Source: Pseudomonadota bacterium (GTDB lineage: Bacteria > Pseudomonadota > Gammaproteobacteria > Burkholderiales > Ferrovaceae). From it: a stretch of 15,335 bases of DNA. Below, piece after piece: positions 7,745 through 13,133 of the stretch (the first letter of the stretch is position 1; every line of letters starts with the position of its first letter). A program made the position numbers and the translations under genes. Below the pieces are notes generated by a model. That model saw nothing but the letters and a program-made list of their open reading frames with translations, was not told the DNA's origin and ran no database searches. The DNA is taken from contig JAJZHC010000015.1 in assembly GCA_021804705.1 (NCBI GenBank), positions 1 to 15,335 of the forward strand, read 5' to 3'.

Positions 7745-8895
7745 TGTTTGTCTTGGTGGGTCTGTGTTTCAGGGTCGAGCTCGGGCGGAACCATCAGGTC
7801 TTTCGGGACGACAGGGACATGGCCGCCCCCCATCTGGTAACGCCGCAGCTGGTAGACATAAGCCAGCACTTCAGCCACTGCGGTGTACAGCCGCTCAGGA
7901 ATCGTCTGCTCCAGTTCGGCGTGTTTATATAGGGCGCGTGCCAGAGGCGGCGCCTCCAGAATCGGGATGTGGTGCTCCGTGGCCAGCGCGCGAATGCGCT
8001 CAGCCAGCAAATGCGAGCCCTTGGCCACCACGATCGGGGCCCGCATGGATTGTTCGCTGTAACGCAAGGCCACGGCGTAGTGGGTGGGATTGGTGACCAC
8101 CACATCGGCACCTGGAATTTGCGCCATCATCCGGCGCCGCGCCATTTCCCGTTGCATGCTGCGAATCTTGCCCTTGATCTGCGGATCACCCTCGGTCTCC
8201 TTGGATTCCTGGCGCACTTCCTCACGCGTCATCTTCAGGCGCTTGCTATGCTCCCACAGCTGGAAAGGCACATCGATCGCCACGATCAGCAGCATGCCGC
8301 CCATGATGGCGAGGAACCCATCCCACAACAGCTGCCCCATCCCGGCGGCGGCAACGGCAATGGGTTGCCCCGCCAGCATCAGGAAGGCATCCCGGTGATG
8401 CCACACCGCCCAGGCGCCCGCGCCACCGACTACAACGGCCTTGGCAATACTCTTGCCCAGCTCGATCAGCCCATGTACCGAAATCATGCGGCCGAATCCG
8501 GTCATGGGGTCCAGACGGGAAAAATTGGGCTGTATGGGCTTGAGGCTGAACATCCAGCCGTTGAGCAATAGCGGTGAGAACGCGGCCGTCGCCAGCAACA
8601 GCAGCAGCAGCGGCAAGAATGCAAGGAGGGTTTCGAGTGACAGGGCGTAGAGTCTTGGCACCAGAAGTTCCGTTTGAAAGGCATCTTCTGCCTTCAGGGT
8701 CAGCCCCTCCTGCAGCAACCTCATGAGCCCACTGGACAAGTGCGAGCCCATCAGCCACACCCCGGCACCGCCTGCCATCAGCACGGCAAAGGTGGACAGC
8801 TCGCGCGAACGCGCAACCTGCCCCTCTTCTCGCGCCTGGTCCAGGCGCCGTTGTGACGGTTGTTCTGTTTTCTCGAGATCGCTGTCTTCTGCCAT
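7741..8895 (-). CDS. flhB: FlhB, export gate and substrate-specificity switch
   Basis: A 384-residue protein (Salmonella FlhB: 383) that switches the exporter from rod-hook to filament substrates. The N-terminus, DLEKTEQPSQRRLDQAREEGQVARSREL, shows the family's typical KTExPSxRRLxxAREEGQ pattern. About four membrane segments follow: 33-52, 86-112, 143-168 and 180-210. The cytoplasmic tail has the autocleavage motif NPTH at residues 269-272, the same numbering as in Salmonella, so self-cleavage after the Asn is expected. The poorly conserved proline-rich end begins around residue 345. Start: ATG 8895, with GGAG 7 nt upstream; an in-frame GTG at 8907 is a less likely alternative. It is the first gene of the flhB-flhA-flhF-flhG-fliA-motC-motD run, unless cheR 85 nt upstream is co-transcribed. 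Confidence 0.97.
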   Translation of the reverse strand: MAEDSDLEKTEQPSQRRLDQAREEGQVARSRELSTFAVLMAGGAGVWLMGSHLSSGLMRLLQEGLTLKAEDAFQTELLVPRLYALSLETLLAFLPLLLLLLATAAFSPLLLNGWMFSLKPIQPNFSRLDPMTGFGRMISVHGLIELGKSIAKAVVVGGAGAWAVWHHRDAFLMLAGQPIAVAAAGMGQLLWDGFLAIMGGMLLIVAIDVPFQLWEHSKRLKMTREEVRQESKETEGDPQIKGKIRSMQREMARRRMMAQIPGADVVVTNPTHYAVALRYSEQSMRAPIVVAKGSHLLAERIRALATEHHIPILEAPPLARALYKHAELEQTIPERLYTAVAEVLAYVYQLRRYQMGGGHVPVVPKDLMVPPELDPETQTHQDKQ

Positions 8896-8921
8896 GAGGG
8901 ACTCCACTACCCATGGCCATT

Positions 8922-8950
8922 ATCCGAATTACCCGTCCAGTCAATCCGAA
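8922..8950 (-). promoter_or_regulatory. direct repeat upstream of flhB, possible regulator site
   Basis: Read toward flhB, the heptamer TTCGGAT occurs twice (8950-8944 and 8928-8922), 22 bp apart, about two helical turns, in the 85-nt cheR-flhB gap. This could be a paired activator or repressor site. A weak promoter (TTGACT, 14-nt spacer, GATAAT) overlaps it but its spacing is short. No sigma-28 motif is present here, consistent with an early (FlhDC-class) operon. Tentative. Confidence 0.25.
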
Positions 8951-8980
8951 GATAAGCAACCGATTTAGGGGGTTATTCGC

Positions 8981-9871
8981 CTAGCGGATTTTTCCATCCG
9001 CACCCGGCTGTTTTTCGCTGCTCGCTGCAGGAACGACTTCATACACGGTCCTGCCGCGTAACCTGAAGTAGTCCTCTGCATGATTGAAGCGCTCGGAATG
9101 GCCCGCATAGAGCAATCCATCTCGGCGCAGGAGTGGCGCAAACTTTTTCAGAATGTTGAGTTGCGTGTCCCGATCAAAGTAGATCATGACGTTGCGGCAA
9201 AAAATGGCATCCAGTGGTGGCCGGATCGGCCAAGGATCCTGGAGCAGGTTGAGTTGGCGGAAAGTCACCAGATTGCGGATTTCAGGTTTCACCTTCACCT
9301 GGCCCGCAGGGACGGAGGCATCCTGAATGAAGTGACGCTGCACCAGCGCGCGGTCCAGGCGTGCCACGCGCTCCAGGGGATAGAGGCCTGTCTTCGCTGT
9401 TTCCAGAACTTCCGTGTCGATGTCCGTGGCAATGATCACAACACCCGGTGTGGCACTGCCCAATGCGTCCACGGCTGTCATGGCCATGGTGTAGGCTTCC
9501 TCCCCCGTAGACGCGGCGCTGCACCATAAGACGATGGGGCCTCGCGCCTTGATCGTCCGCAACTGTTCGGCCAGGAGTTCGAAGTGATGGGGTTCCCTGA
9601 AAAATGCCGTGTGATTGGTGGTCAGTGCATTGGTGAAGGCCTCCCATTCGCGTCGGTCCCCCCGCTCCAGAAGTTGCAAGTACTCGGCAAAGGAGCGGAT
9701 GCCGGTGGCACGAAGACGCCGCGAAAGCCGCCCGTACACAAGGTCGAGCTTGCTGTCGCCCAGAGAAATGCCCGCATGCTTGCGAATCAGGTCGCAAATG
9801 CGCGTGAAATCCTGGACCGTAAATTGAAACTCCCGTCCAGGGGTGGTTTGTCCTTCAGTAGGGTTTGCCAT
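8981..9871 (-). CDS. cheR: CheR-type chemoreceptor glutamate methyltransferase
   Basis: A 296-residue S-adenosylmethionine-dependent enzyme that methylates glutamates of chemoreceptors for adaptation. The N-terminal helical domain (about 14-80) includes FTVQDFTRICDLIRKHAGI and KLDLVYGRLSRRLR. Then comes the hallmark NALTTNHTAFFREPHHFELL (81-100), with the Arg of FFRE. The SAM-binding fold has WCSAASTGEEAYTMAM (116-131), ATDIDTEVLETA (148-159), FCRNVMIYFD (224-233) and AGHSERF (256-262). No TPR or other extension is present. Start: ATG 9871 (MANPTEG) was chosen because homologues begin near the REFxFTxxDF stretch; a TTG at 9907 is in frame, and neither has a clear ribosome site. It is divergent from flhD and in the same direction as flhB, 85 nt away. 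Confidence 0.95.
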   Translation of the reverse strand: MANPTEGQTTPGREFQFTVQDFTRICDLIRKHAGISLGDSKLDLVYGRLSRRLRATGIRSFAEYLQLLERGDRREWEAFTNALTTNHTAFFREPHHFELLAEQLRTIKARGPIVLWCSAASTGEEAYTMAMTAVDALGSATPGVVIIATDIDTEVLETAKTGLYPLERVARLDRALVQRHFIQDASVPAGQVKVKPEIRNLVTFRQLNLLQDPWPIRPPLDAIFCRNVMIYFDRDTQLNILKKFAPLLRRDGLLYAGHSERFNHAEDYFRLRGRTVYEVVPAASSEKQPGADGKIR

Positions 9872-9926
9872 GAAGTGAGATATTGAGGCATCGGAGAAAT
9901 AAATCAAAAAAAATTAAAAATAATCC

Positions 9927-9953
9927 TAAAGTTTTCCGGATCGATGCCGATAC
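9927..9953 (+). promoter_or_regulatory. sigma-28 (FliA) promoter upstream of flhDC
   Basis: TAAAGTTT (9927-9934), 11 nt, then GCCGATAC (9946-9953). This is the closest of the four to the full consensus (GCCGATA kept in the -10), with an A/T tract immediately upstream. Transcription should start at about 9958-9961, leaving about 220 nt of leader before the flhD ATG, or a shorter RNA if the hairpins terminate it. Confidence 0.85.
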
Positions 9954-10010
9954 ATTACTCATACGCATGCGGTTGTCTGATACAACTTCATGAAAAAATT
10001 AGACTTTTAG

Positions 10011-10043
10011 CAATTTTTCGGTTTTGGCGCAACCGAAAAATTG
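10011..10043 (+). repeat. perfect 13-bp inverted repeat (hairpin 1)
   Basis: CAATTTTTCGGTT (10011-10023) pairs with AACCGAAAAATTG (10031-10043) around a 7-nt loop, TTGGCGC. It begins at the base following the TAG of a six-codon frame. Confidence 0.85.
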
Positions 10044-10059
10044 GTATTGGTCGTCCCTA

Positions 10060-10080
10060 TTGTAGGAAATATTCCTACAA
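10060..10080 (+). repeat. perfect 9-bp inverted repeat (hairpin 2)
   Basis: TTGTAGGAA (10060-10068) and TTCCTACAA (10072-10080) flank ATA. The near-perfect palindrome could act as RNA or as a dimeric-protein site in DNA. Its last two bases are shared with hairpin 3. Confidence 0.8.
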
Positions 10081-10115
10081 CAGAATCGGAAGAAATCCGA
10101 TTCTGTTTCCCTTTT
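10079..10115 (+). terminator. hairpin 3 with T-rich tail, possible terminator or attenuator
   Basis: AACAGAATCGGA (10079-10090) pairs perfectly over 12 bp with TCCGATTCTGTT (10096-10107) around loop AGAAA, followed by TCCCTTTT (10108-10115). The stem is only about 40% GC and the T run is interrupted by CCC, so efficient intrinsic termination is uncertain. Confidence 0.35.
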
Positions 10116-10178
10116 GCACCCTGCACAATAGAACCCACGGAGCCACTTTGTTCCTGTCAAAGCCGGGGGGGATGATTC

Positions 10179-10499
10179 ATGAACGCCGTTCAGTTACACG
10201 AAGAAATCAAGGAAACCAACCTGTCGTACCTGCTGCTGGCCCAGAACATGATCAAGCAGGATTCGGCGTCGGCCCTGTTCAGACTGGGGATCAGCGCTGA
10301 AGTTGCCGATCTGATTGCTGCCTTGAGCCCCGCCCAGTTGATCAAGATGGCCGCGTCCAACATGCTGGTTTGCCGATTCCGGTTCGATGAAAACCTGCTT
10401 TTCAACATGATCACGGACTACAGCAAGGACCGCTTGATGGCACAGCCTCACGCAGCCATTCTGGTGGCTGGTCAGGCCGTGGAACAACTGGGCGCTTGA
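10179..10499 (+). CDS. flhD: FlhD, subunit of flagellar master activator FlhD4C2
   Basis: A 106-residue FlhD (E. coli 116 residues) with the conserved segments NLSYLLLAQNMIKQD (14-28), SALFRLGIS (31-39) and MLVCRFRFDENL (62-73). Cys65 matches the E. coli Cys65 that forms the inter-subunit disulfide. FlhD with FlhC activates early flagellar operons through sigma-70 RNA polymerase. The tail is about ten residues shorter than in E. coli. Start: ATG 10179, preceded by a run of seven G (10165-10171), which serves as the ribosome site. The gene lies behind a long structured leader with a sigma-28 promoter, whereas flhDC in enterobacteria is a sigma-70 class I operon. Confidence 0.97.
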   Translation: MNAVQLHEEIKETNLSYLLLAQNMIKQDSASALFRLGISAEVADLIAALSPAQLIKMAASNMLVCRFRFDENLLFNMITDYSKDRLMAQPHAAILVAGQAVEQLGA

Positions 10500-10517
10500 A
10501 TATCCCAATCCTGGCCC

Positions 10518-11093
10518 ATGGTAGCCCCAGTGCGCAATAAAAGCGTCATTGCCGAAGCACGGCAAATCCATTTTGCCGTGGAAATGATCGAACTGGGCGC
10601 CCGTCTGCAGCTGCTGCAGGAAGAAACCTCTCTCAGTCGCGAGCGGCTGCTCAAGCTCTACAAGGAAGTCACTGGGCGCTCCCCTTCAAAAGGCATGCTG
10701 CCGTACTCCACGGACTGGTTCATCAGCTGGCAGCCCAACATCCACTCGTCGCTTTTCATGGGGATTTATCAGTTTCTGGCAAAAAATGCCGCCCTGTTCG
10801 GGCTGGAGCTGCTCATCAAAAGCTATCGCCTGTATCTGGAACAAATCAGCGTCAGCGGTGAAGAGCCCATCCTCAGCATCACCCGCGCCTGGTTTCTCAT
10901 CCGGTTTCTGGATGCCCACATGCTGCAACTGACCGCCTGCACGGCTTGCAGTGGTCAGTTTGTCGTCCATACCAACGAGCTGTACGAAGACTATGTCTGC
11001 GGCGTCTGCCGTCCTCCCTCACGCGCCGGAAAAACGCGCAAATCGGCATCACTATCCGATACACTTCCCGCAGAACCCTGCAAAGTCTCTTAA
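10518..11093 (+). CDS. flhC: FlhC, zinc-binding subunit of FlhD4C2
   Basis: A 191-residue FlhC, matching the family in EARQIHFAVEMIELGARLQ (13-31), SLSRERLLKLYKE (38-50), KGMLPYSTDWFISW (58-71) and IKSYRLYLEQI (100-110). The zinc site is Cys141, Cys144, Cys161 and Cys164, in CTAC and CGVC, with the typical PPSRA just after. FlhC supplies most DNA contacts of the FlhD4C2 activator. The ATG at 10518 lies 18 nt after the flhD stop with little ribosome-site match, suggesting coupling. The stop codon TAA (11091-11093) is also the start of the sigma-28 -35 box for motAB. Confidence 0.97.
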   Translation: MVAPVRNKSVIAEARQIHFAVEMIELGARLQLLQEETSLSRERLLKLYKEVTGRSPSKGMLPYSTDWFISWQPNIHSSLFMGIYQFLAKNAALFGLELLIKSYRLYLEQISVSGEEPILSITRAWFLIRFLDAHMLQLTACTACSGQFVVHTNELYEDYVCGVCRPPSRAGKTRKSASLSDTLPAEPCKVS

Positions 11094-11117
11094 AGTTTCC
11101 CGAAAATTTGCCGTTAC
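11091..11117 (+). promoter_or_regulatory. sigma-28 (FliA) promoter of motAB
   Basis: TAAAGTTT (11091-11098), 11 nt, then GCCGTTAC (11110-11117). The first three bases are the flhC stop codon. Transcription should begin about 11123-11125, leaving a leader of about 53 nt before motA. Confidence 0.88.
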
Positions 11118-11125
11118 CACACCCG

Positions 11126-11144
11126 AAGGCGTGATTTACGCCTT
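11126..11144 (+). other. small hairpin in motA leader
   Basis: AAGGCGT (11126-11132) and ACGCCTT (11138-11144) form a perfect 7-bp stem with a 5-nt loop, right at the predicted 5' end of the motAB transcript. It might stabilise the mRNA; it has no T tract and is not a terminator. Confidence 0.5.
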
Positions 11145-11176
11145 GGTTTGCGTTATCAGCCTTCGGAGCCTTCGTC

Positions 11177-12031
11177 ATGTTTGTCTTGGTCGGATATTTG
11201 GTAGTCGCCGCTGCGGTCTTTGGTGGATTCGCACTGGCTGGGGGCCACCTCGCAGCGCTGCTTCAACCTGTGGAACTGTTGATGATCGGTGGTGGGGCAG
11301 CGGGTGCCTTCTTTGTGGGAAATTCACCCAAGGCCGTCAAAGCCACGCTCAAGGCCTTTCCCTCTGTCTTCAAAGGGTCCAAATACAGCAAGACCGTTTA
11401 CATGGAACTGATGGCCCTGTTGTATGAGTTGCTGGGGAAAATGCGCAAGGAAGGGTTGATGTCCATTGAGGGCGATGTGGAAAGGCCCGCTGAAAGCCCC
11501 TTGTTCTCCAAATACCCAAAAATCACTGCTGATCATCATGTCATTGAATTCATGACCGATTACTTACGCATCATGGTCAGCGGCAACCTCAATGCCATGG
11601 AAATTGAAAACCTGATGGATGTGGAAATAGAAACCCATCATCACGAAATCCTGATTCCGGCCCACGTCATTGCCAAAATTGGCGATGGCCTGCCTGCCTT
11701 CGGGATCGTGGCCGCCGTCATGGGCGTGGTGCACACCATGGAATCCGTAGGCGCCCCTCCTGCCGAGTTGGGGCTCATGATTGCCCATGCCCTCGTCGGC
11801 ACCTTTCTTGGCATCCTGCTGGCGTACGGCTTCATCGGCCCACTGGGAACCCTACTGGAACAAAAGGCTGAAGAATCCTCCAAGATGTTCCAGACCATCA
11901 AGGTCACCTTGTTGGCCAGTTTGAATGGCTACGCGCCTGCCATGGCCGTTGAATTTGGACGCAAGGCCCTCAATTCCACCGAGCGCCCCGGTTTCAGTGA
12001 ACTGGAAGAGCATGTCAAGCAAAAACGCTGA
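11177..12031 (+). CDS. motA: MotA, stator ion-channel subunit
   Basis: A 284-residue MotA of the enterobacterial type (E. coli 295). Membrane segments lie near residues 2-21 (VLVGYLVVAAAVFGGFALAG) and 30-48 (PVELLMIGGGAAGAFFVGN). The large cytoplasmic loop includes KMRKEGLMSIEGDVE (88-102) with the charged residues that interact with FliG. The last two membrane segments are near 168-190 (DGLPAFGIVAAVMGVVHTME) and 200-225. With MotB it makes the proton-driven stator complex of the inner membrane. Start: ATG 11177, with GGAG about 9 nt upstream. motB follows 23 nt after the stop. It is expressed from its own sigma-28 promoter, separately from flhDC. Confidence 0.97.
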   Translation: MFVLVGYLVVAAAVFGGFALAGGHLAALLQPVELLMIGGGAAGAFFVGNSPKAVKATLKAFPSVFKGSKYSKTVYMELMALLYELLGKMRKEGLMSIEGDVERPAESPLFSKYPKITADHHVIEFMTDYLRIMVSGNLNAMEIENLMDVEIETHHHEILIPAHVIAKIGDGLPAFGIVAAVMGVVHTMESVGAPPAELGLMIAHALVGTFLGILLAYGFIGPLGTLLEQKAEESSKMFQTIKVTLLASLNGYAPAMAVEFGRKALNSTERPGFSELEEHVKQKR

Positions 12032-12054
12032 ACACCGCCTGAAAGAGTACAGCC

Positions 12055-13041
12055 ATGTCCAATGACGACAAACGTCCCATCGTCATCAAGCGCATCAAAA
12101 AAGTGGTGGGGGCGCACCACGGCGGCGCCTGGAAAATCGCCTATGCCGATTTCGTGACGGCCATGATGGCGTTTTTCCTGCTGATGTGGCTGCTGGGTTC
12201 CACCACCAAGGGTGATCTGCAGGGAATCGAGGACTATTTCAAGACACCCCTGAAAGTGGTGCTGGAAGGCGGTTCGGGCAGCGGCGACAGCTCGAGCGTC
12301 ATCAAGGGGGGCGGCAAGGATTTGACGCGTAGCGAAGGCCAGGTCAAGCGCGGTGACCTGCCCACCGAAAAGCGCATCATCAATCTCAAGGCAGCCCAGG
12401 AAGAGTTTCAGCGTCTGGAGCGCGAAAAGGAGCTGAACAAGCTCAAAGCCCTCAAGGCTAACATCGAAAAGGCCGTGGACTCCAACGACAAGCTGAAGAA
12501 ATTCAAGAACCAGATCCTGCTCGACATTACCAGCGAGGGTCTGCGCATCCAGATCGTCGATGAAAAAAACCGCCCCATGTTTCGACTGGGCAGCTCCCAG
12601 CTGGAACCTTATACCAAGGATATCCTGCGTGAAATCGGCGACATGCTCAACGAGGTACCCAACCGGATCAGCCTGTCCGGACATACCGACGCCCACCTCT
12701 ACGCTGCGGACAAAAACGGTTATAACAACTGGGATCTTTCTGCGGATCGTGCCAACGCCTCGCGCCGGGAATTGATTGCGGGCGGGATGGACCCCAACAA
12801 GATTGCCAGGGTCGTAGGCCTTTCCTCAGCCGTGCTGCTCAATCCCAAAGACCCGCTTGACCCCATCAACCGCCGCATCAGTATCATCGTCATGAACAAA
12901 AAGGCGGAGGAATCTGCCCAGCACGATGGGGGCGTACTCGAGGTGGATACGCATAATACAGACGAATCTGGCAGCAGCACCCCGTCCGCAGGACAGGCCA
13001 CTGCGATGGCCCCACCCACCACACCGCCCCCCGATCATTAA
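12055..13041 (+). CDS. motB: MotB, peptidoglycan-anchored stator subunit
   Basis: A 328-residue MotB. The N-terminal tail IVIKRIKKVVGAHHGGAWKIAYADF leads into a single membrane helix (about 27-48); the proton-binding Asp is residue 32, as in E. coli. A plug region follows (about 51-65), then a Gly/Ser stretch (72-90) and a highly charged coiled-coil linker (about 110-150). The OmpA-like peptidoglycan-binding domain carries PMFRLGS (174-180), LSGHTDAHLY (207-216), NWDLSADRAN (225-234) and NRRISIIV (272-279). The last 40 residues are low-complexity, rich in Ser, Thr and Pro. A weak AAAGAG site precedes the ATG. Its stop TAA (13039-13041) overlaps the next sigma-28 promoter. Confidence 0.97.
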   Translation: MSNDDKRPIVIKRIKKVVGAHHGGAWKIAYADFVTAMMAFFLLMWLLGSTTKGDLQGIEDYFKTPLKVVLEGGSGSGDSSSVIKGGGKDLTRSEGQVKRGDLPTEKRIINLKAAQEEFQRLEREKELNKLKALKANIEKAVDSNDKLKKFKNQILLDITSEGLRIQIVDEKNRPMFRLGSSQLEPYTKDILREIGDMLNEVPNRISLSGHTDAHLYAADKNGYNNWDLSADRANASRRELIAGGMDPNKIARVVGLSSAVLLNPKDPLDPINRRISIIVMNKKAEESAQHDGGVLEVDTHNTDESGSSTPSAGQATAMAPPTTPPPDH

Positions 13042-13065
13042 AGTTTCCGTCGGATCAGCCGAAAC
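13039..13065 (+). promoter_or_regulatory. sigma-28 (FliA) promoter of chemoreceptor-cheV unit
   Basis: TAAAGTTT (13039-13046), 11 nt, then GCCGAAAC (13058-13065). As at flhC/motA, the TAA is the stop codon of the preceding gene (motB). Transcription would start about 13071, leaving about 60 nt of leader with a GC-rich, imperfect hairpin near 13090-13112. Confidence 0.88.
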
Positions 13066-13133
13066 AACATTACAGCAGCGCTTATGTTCGCCCCGGCACA
13101 GGGGCCGGGCGAGAGGACCAGGAGAAGGTGGGA

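Larger units (their letters stand above)
9958..10115 (+). ncRNA. candidate sigma-28-dependent structured leader or small RNA
   Basis: The stretch from the predicted start of the sigma-28 transcript to the T-rich run after the third hairpin would be an RNA of about 150-160 nt containing three consecutive perfect stem-loops. It may simply be the 5' part of the flhDC leader, or a free small RNA if the last hairpin terminates. The boundaries are inferred from the promoter and the hairpins; I recognise no known RNA family. Confidence 0.35.
9872..10178. other. divergent cheR/flhD intergenic region (AT-rich, structured)
   Basis: These 307 bp hold no credible gene. Contents from left to right: a short cheR leader; a long A/T tract (about 9896-9930) that could serve as an UP-like element for promoters on either side; a sigma-28 promoter pointing to flhD (9927-9953); an 8-bp palindrome CGCATGCG (9964-9971); a small GTTGT/ACAAC hairpin (9972-9986); a six-codon reading frame (9990-10010); three perfect inverted repeats (10011-10107); and a G-run ribosome site before flhD. 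Base composition is far more AT-rich than the flanking genes. Confidence 0.85.

Noticed and set aside
8984..9001. GCGGAT/ATCCGC inverted repeat at the end of cheR
   Set aside because: Only 6 bp and not followed by a T run in the cheR direction, so it is not a credible terminator.
9872..9907. TTG start of CheR at 9907
   Set aside because: It adds 12 residues unlike other CheR N-termini and is a rare start codon without a ribosome site. ATG 9871 is preferred, though it too lacks a clear site.
10101..10129. Sigma-70 promoter TTCTGT-N17-CACAAT before flhD
   Set aside because: Both boxes are poor matches and the -35 overlaps hairpin 3; too weak to report as a feature.
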